DNA of 64,000 nt from Coenobita brevimanus (taxonomy: Eukaryota; Arthropoda; Malacostraca; Decapoda; Coenobitidae). The notes below the pieces were generated by a model. That model was not told the origin of the DNA. It saw only the letters and a list, made by a program, of their open reading frames with translations, and made no database searches. The position numbers and the translations under genes are program-made. How positions within the stretch are numbered: position 1 is the first letter of the stretch; each line of letters begins with the position of its first letter. Where the stretch lies: assembly GCA_032717465.1 (NCBI GenBank), contig CM064666.1, forward strand, positions 248,501 through 312,500, read 5' to 3'. Below, in pieces: positions 54,801 to 61,389 of the stretch.

Positions 54801-56618
54801 CTTCATACTGGCACTGTATATAGCGTCATGGTATGTTATGAAGAGATGGGTGGGATCCAAAATGAACAGTGACTGATGGAAATGTCAGAAAAGGTAGTTA
54901 TGTCTATCTATCTATCTATCTATCTATCTGCCAGATGCATTAATCCTGTAAGGGGTGACCAAAAACAAATTGCCTCCATGTCACCTGGTACCCCGCCATT
55001 TCACTGCCCTCCTCGCAGCTCACACCCTTTTCTCTCATATACCTCTCCACTCCATCTCTCAGCTCATCCTAGTGATATTTTAAGAACAAAGAAGCTCACA
55101 AATGTTTAAGGTATAGAGAGACAGGAGAGGGTGTTGAAAGGAGCCAGGATTATGTGCATATAGAGGAAAAGATGCTTGGTAATTGTGTTGATATTGCATT
55201 TAGAAGATGCAGTGTTGATATTGCAGTGAGGAGATGCAGAGGTTCAAATAGTACAGTTCTGATATGCAGTGTAAAGCTGAGAGGAGCATGACGAATAAAG
55301 GAAACGAGAAGTGCTCCAGAGTGAAAAACTGGACACTGGGGAACTGAGAAACAAAACAATGGCATATGAATCAGTTAAAGGTTGTGGAAAAGTCAGGGCA
55401 GCAAAATGGCAGGGGACAGGGTGACGTGGAGATGATTTGTTTGTGCCCATCCGTTATGAGATTAAGGCATCTGGCCATAGATAGATAGATGGAAAAGTTA
55501 GGGATTAGTGAATTGGAAACAAACAGATATGAAGAATGTGGTGAGTATACAGTGGGTATGTGGTTGGCAATGCTAAAGCAGTGTGTGTGGTGTTGCAAGG
55601 GGAGCAGCTGGTATGAAAGGTGGTGTTTGGTGGGATGTGGAGGTTGAAAGAGCATGATGTCTTTTTTATTTTTTTCCCTGAAACCTTAGCCTCGTGATTT
55701 GATATGTGCTGTGTTTTGCTTCCCTCTGTAGGAGCACATTGACTACGTTAACATTGGCACACCTGTATCCAACAATCACTACCTGGCAGCACCAAAGGGG
55801 GAAATCTACGGCCTTGACCACACAAGTGATCGCTTCTCCATCTGGAACAACGCCATCCTCCGCCCCAAGACTGACATACCAGGTAAATATGGACAGAATA
55901 ATGAAGTGGCCTGTAGCTGTTGTTGTGCCGCCCCAGTCTGTCTAACTGAGCAGACCCATCAACCCCAGGCAAGCAAGTTCCCATGCAGCTTACAGCTGAA
56001 TGTAAACTAAACAATCTTTTATTTTTCCTACCTTACTTCATCTTTAGGTGAGAAAAAGTTCTGCCTAATGATGACAATAATAATAATATGGTTCATTCAT
56101 TCATTCATTCATTGCCAGACGCCATGTATCCCAACCGGGGTGGCCAAGGGCTTAGAGTTAATTGTTTTACAGGGAGGTGCACTAATCCTCCACCAACCCC
56201 ACTTGACACGTAGGGTAATAATAATAATCCATCCATCATCCAATCCTACTTTGCCCCATGAGGAGTGTAGCAGCCCCAGGCTAGGCAAGTTGGTTCTGAC
56301 ATTTAAGAAGAGAATGATCAGCCTCACTCATCCCTGAGTGGCATTACATGAGCAATAAACCCCAACCATCCCTTGGATATAAACCTACACAGGCTGTGTA
56401 ATAATAATAATAGACTAAATGTAGGCTGATCCATTTCCCCCCCCTCTCTCTCTCTCATAGGTCTGTACCTGACGGGACAGGATGTATGCTCCTGTGGGTT
56501 CGTAGGGGCTCTGTATGGAGGCGTCCTGTGCGCTTCCTCTGTCCTTCAGCGCAACGTCATGTCAGACCTCACTGCACTTCACAATCAGATCATACCAGGC
56601 CAGAAAAAGAAAGAGTAA
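31231..56618 (+). CDS. Retinol saturase-like FAD oxidoreductase, right paralog, complete
   Basis: Thirteen exons with GT-AG borders join without stop into 616 codons plus TAA, the usual length of animal RetSat (about 610). Order: hydrophobic N-terminal anchor (residues about 3-22), dinucleotide-binding loop VIGSGIGGL and [14 protein letters not shown] / VGIHYIG, the NFGDFGTP and GGASEIAF blocks, and the C-terminal FAD-contact motif [17 protein letters not shown]. It ends KKKE, a dilysine ER-retrieval signal. The family acts in the ER membrane and saturates the 13,14 bond of all-trans-retinol; activity on carotenoids is possible in an invertebrate and is inference. A splice acceptor just before the ATG (AG at 31217-31218) implies a separate 5'UTR exon not located here. 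It is divergent from the left paralog, 16.7 kb between starts. Introns are 0.3-4.3 kb and full of repeats. Confidence 0.95.
31925..32035 (-). repeat. RTE-like LINE 3'-end copy, short
   Basis: agccagatgcattaataccg, ggggtggccacaaatgaatt. Confidence 0.8.
32165..32420 (-). repeat. RTE-like LINE 3'-end copy, coding frame preserved
   Basis: The minus strand translates as [20 protein letters not shown] ... [20 protein letters not shown] ... [16 protein letters not shown], the typical C-terminus of an RTE/CR1-like LINE ORF2 (GHVERM and RGRPR.RW motifs). The stop overlaps the tail sequence ggccacccctt shared with the SINEs, and GATA repeats follow. This copy explains the many purine-rich fragments in the window. 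Confidence 0.82.
32480..32690 (+). repeat. Unclassified interspersed repeat ('gcccattggattgg' family)
   Basis: 'gtgtttatgtgaaggtacag'-like start, then gcccattggattgggcaaat and ctgtctggacattgctactc, ending in (GAT)n. Other copies are at 50880 and 53575. Confidence 0.78.
33170..33440 (+). repeat. 'aaggaacc' family copy, longest
   Basis: taagaaggaaccaactgcca ... attcatttcgagaggcctgg ... tacctgttgcatacatgaag ... ttgcattaggttgttggatg. The sequence preserves a partial reading frame ([14 protein letters not shown]), so it may derive from a mobile-element ORF. Confidence 0.75.
33610..33930 (+). repeat. RTE-like LINE 3'-end copy with internal 33-bp tandem expansion
   Basis: Six units of gagaggtatatgggagaggg plus gggtgtgaactga precede the normal tail gcgatttgtttgtgaccgcc and GATA run. 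Confidence 0.85.
34285..34390 (-). repeat. 'aaggaacc' family copy, reversed
   Basis: ttcttggagggaacagtctt and cctttggttccttcttcctt. Confidence 0.8.
35299..35429 (+). CDS. Right RetSat paralog, exon 2 (FAD-binding motif)
   Basis: 131 nt, acceptor TCTGCAG, donor GTATGG. Encodes [20 protein letters not shown] then [11 protein letters not shown]. An echo of the exon end (aggtgttggttttt, gaacagcatgatcaggtatgg) reappears at 35519-35555 inside intron 2; see findings. Confidence 0.96.
35440..35960. repeat. CTGT/TATC repeats with two LINE 3'-end copies
   Basis: 35440-35665 is a (TCTG/TATC)-rich tract. 35655-35790 is a minus copy (aaggtggccacaaacaaatc) and 35815-35960 a plus copy (gaccaaggatgagatggagt) of the RTE-like tail. 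Confidence 0.82.
36065..36245 (+). repeat. GATA/GGAT microsatellite block
   Basis: gttggttggttggtggatgg followed by an interrupted (GATA)n tract in intron 2. Confidence 0.95.
36425..36680 (+). repeat. RTE-like LINE 3'-end copy
   Basis: Well preserved: 'gagaggatggagattgagag' through gcgatttgtttgtggccgcc to a (GATA)n tail. Confidence 0.9.
36790..37013. repeat. (TC)n-(AC)n compound microsatellite and (ATTT)n
   Basis: (TC) at 36796-36846 passes directly into (AC) at 36847-36883. An ATTT-rich tract lies at 36967-37005. Confidence 0.95.
37020..38345 (+). repeat. SINE-2 copy with an 11-fold tandem expansion of its 94-bp head
   Basis: About eleven units of catcatccactcacttgatg ... tttttctgtgtctgccctcc (about 94 bp, 37030-38060) are followed by a single SINE body (cattgagtgacaagcctaat), tail ggccaccccatatgggatta and GATAG repeats. 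It lies in intron 2 just upstream of exon 3. Confidence 0.93.
38374..38518 (+). CDS. Right RetSat paralog, exon 3
   Basis: 145 nt, acceptor ATCCAG, donor GTTAGT. Encodes [20 protein letters not shown] then [17 protein letters not shown]. Confidence 0.95.
38660..39120 (+). repeat. SINE-2 body, tRNA-like SINE pieces and 'aaggaacc' fragment
   Basis: 38665-38760 SINE-2 body. 38755-38835 shares tggtgcctgatggttgagca and gggtttattgctcac with the tRNA-like SINE. 38860-39010 is an 'aaggaacc' copy, and 39010-39120 is the SINE 3' part (gggcagaaaaggattggatg). Confidence 0.72.
39240..40250. other. Intron 3 stretch, unassigned
   Basis: GC-richer to 39580, where a TTAA followed by ccttttggctgcagcgactg resembles a transposon end but has no partner. 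Short frames at 39582-39873 on both strands have no recognised product. Confidence 0.35.
40251..40370 (+). rRNA. 5S rRNA-like head of the SINE
   Basis: 120 nt, the length of a eukaryotic 5S rRNA, with few obvious substitutions. Because the same 5S-plus-body structure recurs at 26388, it is part of a SINE and not an array-type rRNA gene, although transcription by RNA polymerase III is plausible. Confidence 0.7.
40251..40493 (+). mobile_element. Full-length 5S rRNA-derived SINE
   Basis: The first 120 bp (40251-40370) read as an almost complete 5S rRNA gene. It has ccataccacgttgagtacac, ccgatcagcgaagttaagca (A-box region), gttagtacttggatgggtga, ccgcctgggaacaccagatg (C-box) and a closing ctgttggcat that pairs with the start ggcaacggcc. 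It is followed without a T-run terminator by a SINE body (gtggggttggtggaggatta, ctgtaaaacaattaactcta) and a tail (ggccaccccgtttgagatac, atggcgtctggcaatgaatg). The internal promoter looks intact. It lies in intron 3 of the right RetSat gene. Confidence 0.93.
40560..41330. other. Unassigned stretch with protein-like frames
   Basis: The minus frame 41012-40719 includes [20 protein letters not shown]. The plus strand at 41150-41300 can be read [19 protein letters not shown]. No family recognised; possibly a decayed DNA transposon. Confidence 0.25.
41330..41445 (+). repeat. 35-bp tandem repeat, three to four units
   Basis: catccacctgcggatattta followed by ataccgtttatgtta, 40 bases upstream of exon 4. 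Confidence 0.95.
41484..41616 (+). CDS. Right RetSat paralog, exon 4
   Basis: 133 nt, acceptor TTTTCAG, donor GTACAA. Encodes [20 protein letters not shown] and ends [10 protein letters not shown]. Confidence 0.94.
41650..42275 (+). repeat. SINE-2 copy with fourfold head expansion
   Basis: Four units of about 94 bp at 41670-42010, then body acattgagtaacaagcctaa, tail accaccccttacgggattat and a short GATAG run. It fills intron 4. Confidence 0.92.
42313..42475 (+). CDS. Right RetSat paralog, exon 5
   Basis: 163 nt, acceptor ACGCAG, donor GTAAGT. Encodes [20 protein letters not shown] and ends [16 protein letters not shown]. The frame stays open past the donor into the array downstream. Confidence 0.95.
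42510..43190 (+). repeat. 24-bp array directly after the exon 5 donor
   Basis: About 27 units of gatcatgtggtggtgatgga plus gagg, with substitutions, start 35 bases inside intron 5. In one frame each unit encodes GDGEGSCG. Confidence 0.95.
43191..43654. other. Intron 5 stretch, no gene
   Basis: Resembles sequence beside the left gene at 15220-15300 and at 59780-59900 (scattered matches such as cagtccctcaactccctccc / gtccctcaactgcctccccc), so it is probably another dispersed repeat. Confidence 0.4.
43655..43910 (+). repeat. RTE-like LINE 3'-end copy
   Basis: ggagaggatggagagcaaga ... gaggcgatttatttgtggcc with a (GATA)n tail. Confidence 0.9.
43911..45310. other. Intron 5 stretch, nothing recognised
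   Basis: Short frames only. A minus frame at 44897-44613 (Ser/Gly-rich, [20 protein letters not shown]) has a protein-like look but no recognised family. Confidence 0.35.
45310..46025 (+). repeat. Composite SINE with 64-bp tandem head and tRNA-like module
   Basis: Head units of about 64 bp (ctgcctgtgggtgactttac ... cttctgtctttctttccttc) repeat about five times at 45440-45715. SINE-2 body follows (gagtgacaagccaaatggtt), then a tRNA-like module (tggtgcctggtggtttagtg, ggtttatatccaaggggtgg) and a (GGAT)n tail. The tggtttagtgg block fits a tRNA A box. Confidence 0.85.
46120..46365. other. Intron 5 stretch, nothing recognised
   Basis: Repeated tcgaaat motifs ('atcgaaatttgattcatcga') without a clear unit. 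Confidence 0.4.
46370..46640 (+). repeat. SINE-2 copy
   Basis: tcctgtcactttttattgct, cattgagtcacaagcttaat, agggccgcccatatgggatt. Confidence 0.88.
46751..46871 (+). CDS. Right RetSat paralog, exon 6
   Basis: 121 nt, acceptor CTTCAG, donor GTTGGC. Encodes [20 protein letters not shown] and ends LLHSHFAKD across the junction. Confidence 0.94.
46915..47360 (+). pseudogene. C-terminal part of an RTE-like LINE ORF2
   Basis: Reads [54 protein letters not shown], then [17 protein letters not shown], with stops and shifts between. LYGSETW-like, RWFGHVERM and RDR..WR motifs are standard in the region downstream of the RT of these LINEs. It starts 44 bases after exon 6. Confidence 0.82.
47405..48130 (+). 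repeat. Composite SINE copy followed by SINE-like fragment
   Basis: 47405-47930: gtgactctacactgagtgac, ttggcgcctagtggtttagt, gggatttattgctcatgtaa and a (GGAT)n tail. 47970-48130: cacctttacttggcctaaga, agaattgctgtggaaagtac, the family of 11490. Confidence 0.83.
48270..48520 (+). repeat. RTE-like LINE 3'-end copy
   Basis: Full tail, 'gagaggatggagagcgagag' to ccaccccttacgggattaag with a GATAGA tail. Confidence 0.92.
48727..48824 (+). CDS. Right RetSat paralog, exon 7
   Basis: 98 nt, acceptor ATTCAG, donor GTTAGT. Encodes [19 protein letters not shown] and ends GGKVLVRAE. Confidence 0.94.
48955..49195 (+). repeat. RTE-like LINE 3'-end copy
   Basis: aggagagaatggagggtgag ... gtgatttgtttatggccacc. 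Confidence 0.9.
49200..49837. other. Remainder of intron 7, no gene
   Basis: A duplicated phrase (gtagaatagtttgttaaatg, at 49686 and 49728) within a short AGT-rich tract; nothing else. Confidence 0.5.
49838..49940 (+). CDS. Right RetSat paralog, exon 8
   Basis: 103 nt, acceptor TTCCAG, donor GTGGGT. Encodes [20 protein letters not shown] and ends RVISDAG. Confidence 0.94.
49990..50880. other. Intron 8 stretch, low-level inverted repetition
   Basis: Around 50310-50440 and 50600-50720 there are facing similar phrases (ttagagatgtaccagtgtatc / gatatcggtacatctctaa and repeats of atcggtatc), consistent with an inverted-repeat element of about 390 bp ending near taattagagatgtacc and ggtacatctctaata. 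Confidence 0.5.
50880..51310 (+). repeat. 'gcccattggattgg' family copy and LINE 3'-end copy
   Basis: 50880-51070 carries agcccattggattggtcaga and ctcctcgccctgcccaaggg. 51170-51310 is an RTE-like tail copy. Confidence 0.82.
51570..52125 (+). repeat. SINE-like fragment and full SINE-2 copy
   Basis: 51570-51690 belongs to the family of 11490. 51745-52125 is the best full SINE-2: head ggtggcgaccatcatccact, cacttggtgtagggctgcct, body cattgagtgacaagcctaat, gctgggtggtaaccatataa, tail near 'acagccaactcttatgggat' and a (GATA)n end. Confidence 0.88.
52174..52367 (+). CDS. Right RetSat paralog, exon 9
   Basis: 194 nt, acceptor TTGCAG, first donor GTGAAG. Encodes [20 protein letters not shown] and ends FPGNDIDK. 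The exon end and donor are repeated three more times downstream. Confidence 0.94.
52361..52468 (+). repeat. 27-bp tandem repeat of the exon 9 donor
   Basis: Four units: agacaaggtgaagtgcacag then tgttgat, followed by three of agataaggtgaagtgcatag plus tgttgat. Each contains AAG/GTGAAG. The frame stays open, adding nine residues (VKCIVLIDK) per unit until a stop after the last. Confidence 0.96.
52645..52759 (+). CDS. Right RetSat paralog, exon 10
   Basis: 115 nt, acceptor AACAG, donor GTGAGT. Encodes [20 protein letters not shown] and ends WEKRFPG. A (TC)n run lies upstream at 52527-52546. Confidence 0.94.
52815..53190 (+). repeat. SINE-2 copy, near full length
   Basis: ggtggtgaccatcatccact ... 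tttgagtgacaagcctaatg ... aatggccacctcttacagga. Confidence 0.9.
53249..53409 (+). CDS. Right RetSat paralog, exon 11
   Basis: 161 nt, acceptor TTTCAG, donor GTAGGA. Encodes [20 protein letters not shown] and [20 protein letters not shown]. Confidence 0.95.
53575..53970 (+). repeat. 'gcccattggattgg' copy joined to 'aaggaacc' copy
   Basis: 53575-53795: ggcccattggattgggcaac. 53795-53970: aaaccaaaagccagaagccc, 'atttcgagatgcctggacac'. The two families sit directly side by side. Confidence 0.82.
53995..54545 (+). repeat. Nested RTE-like LINE 3'-end copies and a short direct repeat
   Basis: Two to three purine-rich copies at 53995-54215 precede a full one at 54200-54450 (frame [20 protein letters not shown] ... 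[15 protein letters not shown]). The segment taagtcatctcggtattgat ... tattggtgtataac occurs twice, at 54404-54476 and 54479-54543. Confidence 0.88.
54600..54780 (+). repeat. LINE 3'-coding fragment (RTE-like)
   Basis: gcaagaggcagactgaaaaa, 'agggaggctgccagagatcg', 'taggtgaccaaggccaatgc'; same region as the end of 46915-47360. Confidence 0.75.
54900..55500. repeat. Two more RTE-like LINE 3'-end copies
   Basis: 54900-55075 in minus orientation (gtaaggggtgaccaaaaaca). 55385-55495 in plus orientation (cagcaaaatggcaggggaca). Sequence between them is unassigned. Confidence 0.8.
55732..55882 (+). CDS. Right RetSat paralog, exon 12
   Basis: 151 nt, acceptor CTGTAG, donor GTAAAT. Encodes [20 protein letters not shown] and ends RPKTDIPG. 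Confidence 0.95.
56092..56215 (-). mobile_element. 5S-SINE body and tail, 5'-truncated, reversed
   Basis: (TTCA)n, then gccagacgccatgtatccca, ggtggccaagggcttagagt, taattgttttacagggaggt. The 5S part is missing. Confidence 0.9.
56220..56395 (-). repeat. tRNA-like SINE 3' part, reversed
   Basis: 'atccatcatccaatcctact', ccctgagtggcattacatga, aataaaccccaaccatccct; it abuts the 5S-SINE copy. Confidence 0.82.
56461..56618 (+). CDS. Right RetSat paralog, exon 13 (last)
   Basis: Acceptor CATAG after a CT-rich tract; 52 codons including TAA 56616-56618. Encodes [17 protein letters not shown] (FAD-contact region) and ends [13 protein letters not shown] fits the KKXX ER-retrieval motif. Confidence 0.96.
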
Positions 56619-56858
56619 CCACATGCACTGAGGCCATATACCACTGCAGTGTGTCTCCAGTTATTTAGGTACTGTACAGGTGCTGGTTGTACACAGTAGT
56701 TTAAATCTGTATGTACAGTACAGTAGTTTACTTTTTGTACAGCTTAGTGTATCCTTTATGTAGCTTGTTTATTGTACTGTGATATTAATGCTTCCAAATG
56801 ATTAGCCATTGCAGTTTCATACTTAAATTGCTGATTCTTTATACTCATTCATCATTGA

Positions 56859-56864
56859 AATAAA
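56859..56864 (+). promoter_or_regulatory. Polyadenylation signal AATAAA
   Basis: Canonical hexamer 241 bases after the stop of the right RetSat gene, so its 3'UTR is about 260 nt. Confidence 0.75.
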
Positions 56865-56884
56865 TTGCTTATGGTATTACTTAA

Positions 56885-57225
56885 TCTATGTATAGCCAGT
56901 CGCCATAATCCCATATGGGGTGGCTGTTTGTCTTTGAACTAGTTTTACCGGGAGGGGCACCAACCCTTTGCCAACCCTCTAGGTGACATGTAAGGGACAC
57001 GTATGGGTTGGTTATATGGTTACCACCCATCAGTGTAAATGAACCATTAGGCTTGTCACTCAATGTAAAGCCATCTGAAAAGGAAAGAAGAAGAATAAAA
57101 AGCGGCAGGAAAGATGGAAGAAATAGGAAGAGAGGAGGGCAGACAAAAAAACAGTGATAAAGGTGAAGGAATAAGTAAGCAGCACTACATGAAGTGAGTG
57201 GATGATGGACGCATTGCATAAACCA
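56885..57225 (-). repeat. SINE-2 copy, reversed, near full length
   Basis: 'cataatcccatatggggtgg', taaccaccc-type body and head ctacatgaagtgagtggatg. It begins about 20 bases after the RetSat poly(A) signal. Confidence 0.9.
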
Positions 57226-58254
57226 TGTATAATTTCAGAACACATAAGACTTAAGTAACGAAATGTTCCTAATTATAGCATATAAGAGAAAAACAATTGA
57301 AGTTATTGGTAAGTAAAAAAGAGTAAGATACTGTGATGGTTTTACAATTATAGTAACAGTAGTGGTAGTTGTGCTGATGTAATAGTAGTACAAGTGGCTC
57401 CCATTATACGATATCCACTTTACGAGAAACCTGTGATACGAGAGTGGGCAATTTACACCCAGAGTCGGTCATACAGGCTGGGTCAGTTAACCTTACCCTG
57501 TTTTTCCCATAGTTATTATTATTATTGTTATTATTGTTACTATTATTTATTTTTATTTTTATTTTTAACACAAGGAAGAAGGAACCAAAGGCCAGAAGCC
57601 CACAATATTGTTCCCTCCCAGAAAAAATAAATAAATTAACAGAGAGCCAAATTCAAGATCTATTCATTTTGAGATGCCTGGACACACTGCATTTAAGACT
57701 GAAGGTCACAGGCAGTAGGAATTATAGCCAGAGGGAGACAGTTCCAGAGTGGACTTGTTGCATACATGAAGGACTGGGAGCAACGGTTAACTCCTGCATT
57801 AGAAAGTTGGACAGAAAAGTTATACAAGTTTTCATGGCCCTTTTTTCCACTCCGTTATATGACTTTCTCTTGTCTGAGATTCCCTCCATTAAAGTATCTC
57901 ATTCGTATAAAGGGGCCCACCTGTTGTAGTCATACTTGTTTAAATTAGATGTAAACACAGGAAATATAGCTAAATTTACTGTCTCCCAGGTGTACAGGTA
58001 ATGGAAAAATCGAGTAATAATATGACCGAGTAACAGAAGGAAAGTAATCCTGAATCAAATGAAAATGGAGTAACGATGGGTTGGATTACACAGTTTAGAT
58101 GTAAAGCTGCTGAAGGTAATTGTAGTACATAACAAAAATCCCTACTTAGCACTTGTCCAGTCCATATTTGCCTCACAGTAAAGTGGTTTGTCAATAAAGA
58201 TTTTAACCTGAAATAAAGGAACATTTTATTGGAGATGTTGCTTTTTATTAGCAC
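57226..58254. other. Downstream intergenic stretch with an 'aaggaacc' copy
   Basis: 57570-57830 is a long copy of that family (aaggaagaaggaaccaaagg ... gttgcatacatgaaggactg); TTA-rich tract at 57510-57565. The rest shows nothing. Confidence 0.65.
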
Positions 58255-58665
58255 TCTTTTTATCCGATTCTTATCTTCTAAATTCAAATGTGTCTTTTTA
58301 TCCGATTCTTACCTTTTAAATTCACTCGTGTCCTATTTTTATCAAATTTATCCAGTTTTTATGTTCAAATGTGTATCTCTTTATCCGATTCTTATCTTCT
58401 AAATTCAAATATGTTTTTATCCGATTCTTACTTTCTAAATTCAAATGTGTCTTTTTATCCGATTCTTACCTTCTAAATTCAAATGTGTCTTTATCCAGTT
58501 TTTACGTTCAAATGTGTCTCTTTTTTATGCGATTCTTCTAAATTCAAATTTGTTTTTATCCGATTTTTCCCTTCTAATTTCAAATGTGTCTTTCTGTCCG
58601 ATTCTTACCCTCTAAATTCAAATGTGGTTTTATCCGATTTATGCCTTTTAAATTGAACTGTGTCT
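58255..58665 (+). repeat. Tandem repeat of about 38 bp, 10-11 units
   Basis: ttttatccgattcttacctt then ctaaattcaaatgtgtct, AT-rich with length variants. Confidence 0.95.
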
Positions 58666-58819
58666 GATGCAAGGGAGCCACTGCAGTAATCACTTTGTGT
58701 ATGAAGTGGTAATTGATAGTAAAGGGTTAATTATGTAAACAGTAATATGGTAAATTGCAAGTATGTAGCAGTGTAAGTGAGAAATGTAGCTGTCATGCCG
58801 TATATCCTTACTAGCATGT

Positions 58820-58970
58820 TATTTATTTATTTTTTTAATGCAAGGAAGAAGGAACCAAAGGCCAGAAACCCACAAGATTGTTCTGTTCAATAGGAAGGAT
58901 GCCAGATATCAAGCAGCACGAAGAGCTGCCATTAGGTGAGCAAGGGCTAACACATGCAGGCATATTTGAA
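58820..58970 (+). repeat. 'aaggaacc' fragment and LINE fragment
   Basis: aggaagaaggaaccaaaggc, then a piece of the RTE-like 3' coding region (aggaaggatgccagatatca). Confidence 0.7.
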
Positions 58971-59094
58971 CCATTATAAACAAAACAAAACATACTATAA
59001 CCCCTTCAGTTTAAAATGCCTCCACTTAGCTGAATAAAATCCCATGGAGGCAGCAGTGATTAATTGGAAAAAGAAGTTATCATATTTAAGAGGT

Positions 59095-59445
59095 TACTAA
59101 GAGGTATATGAGAGAGGGGGGTGTGAGTTGGGAGCAGGGGAGTGAAATGGCGGGGGACAGGGCGACTTGGAGGCGATTTGTTTGTGGCCACCCCAAACGG
59201 GATTGAGGCGTCTGGCAATAGATAGATAGATAGACTAATATACCGTCTGTCTATCTATCTATAGCCAGATGTCACAGTCCCATAAGGGGTCCACTTGTCT
59301 TTTGAGTTACTTGTTCAGTGGGGGGTGGGGGCACTAACCCTCCACCAACCCACTTGTTGACACATACGAAATATGTGTGGGTTGGTTATATGGTTACCAC
59401 CCAGCATTTTAAATGGTTTCCCGGCTTACAGGAAACCATTACAAG
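59095..59445. repeat. LINE 3'-end copy (+) and SINE-2 copy (-)
   Basis: 59095-59240: gcgatttgtttgtggccacc with (GATA)n. 59260-59445: reversed SINE-2 (ggttggttatatggttacca). Confidence 0.87.
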
Positions 59446-60080
59446 TATGGTATATAAAACCTGTACACTGTACTATAATAACTTTAGCTTGTAATAAGGG
59501 ACATGTACCAGCCATCCTCAAGGTGTGTATTTCCGAGTCTCAGTTTGCTTCTTATAATCGTATCATTTATAGAGGCGCCAACATACAGTACATGCATTGG
59601 CCTTGGTCACCTAATGGCAGCTTTCCACACTGCTTGATCTCTAGCAGCCTCCTTCTTCAGTCCCTTATACCTGAAAGTTGTGAGAGCCCGACCATAGAAG
59701 ACTGTAGTAATAGTATTAGTAGTAATTGTTGTGGCTCCTGATTCAAATAGACCGAGAACCCTGTGGACTGCAGGCTGAAGTTGCCCTCATCCAGCAGTCC
59801 TCCATCCTCCTTTTGTGGGATAGGGAGGGAGGTGAGGTGATGTTTTTATAAGGCAGATGGGCCGCTTGGTTATATCAGTGCCACCACGTGAAGGCCACCC
59901 TCTCCAGCACCTGTTATTGGAGGTGTTTCGTGGCCCTGGCAGGTAATTACAGGTAAGAGGTGGTTCTGTGGGGCCGTCAGACAGGTACAGTACAGGGATG
60001 TATAAAGAGGTTTGGTTCCTGGGTGTACTCTGCAACTGTTCTTCCCAGGGAACACATTGCTCCCGTGTGTAGACTCCCCC
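59446..60080. other. Intergenic stretch, one reversed LINE fragment
   Basis: 59575-59690 resembles the RTE-like 3' coding region in reverse (ccttggtcacctaatggcag). No gene. Confidence 0.5.
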
Positions 60081-60089
60081 CAGAGCCAA

Positions 60090-60095
60090 ATTCTG

Positions 60096-60131
<36 letters not shown>

Positions 60132-60331
60132 CCTGTCATTGTAGATATGTTTGTGTCAAAATATTTAGCAGTGCAGTTCAATTAAAATTTAAATTGGAAA
60201 TAATAATAATAATAATAATATGAATGATGATTATGATAATAATAGTAGTAATAATAATAAGAAGAAGAAGAAGAATTAACTGTATTTCGGTATTTTCATT
60301 ATAAAGGAATGATAAGTGACTGAGAAATAGA

Positions 60332-60388
<57 letters not shown>

Positions 60389-60545
60389 TACGGTGATGGG
60401 AGGTGAGGTGGGCTGCCATTGTAAGCCGTGACCTACAAATGTGGCGAACGAGGAGAGCTCCGTGATGGCCGAGAAAAACCACATCCTAGGTAGTTTGTAG
60501 AGTTCTTCCTGTGGCCTGTGGTGGATAGATAGATAGATAGATAGG
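60090..60545. repeat. GA, AAT, CA and GATA microsatellites
   Basis: (GA) at 60094-60130, AAT/AAG tracts at 60200-60276, (CA) of about 26 units at 60333-60386 and GATA at 60525-60545. Confidence 0.95.
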
Positions 60546-60654
60546 TAGGTAGATAGAGGGAAGGATTGGTTGACTGATAGATGGGTGGATGGATAGGGAG
60601 ATGGATGGATGAGAGGAAAATGAGGAAGTATGTAAATGCAGAGTATGTATAACT

Positions 60655-61330
<676 letters not shown>

Positions 61331-61389
61331 TCAATTCGTGGTGATTTTTGGGTGGCCTGTCTGTCGGTTACTCCCTAAGGACTCGGATT

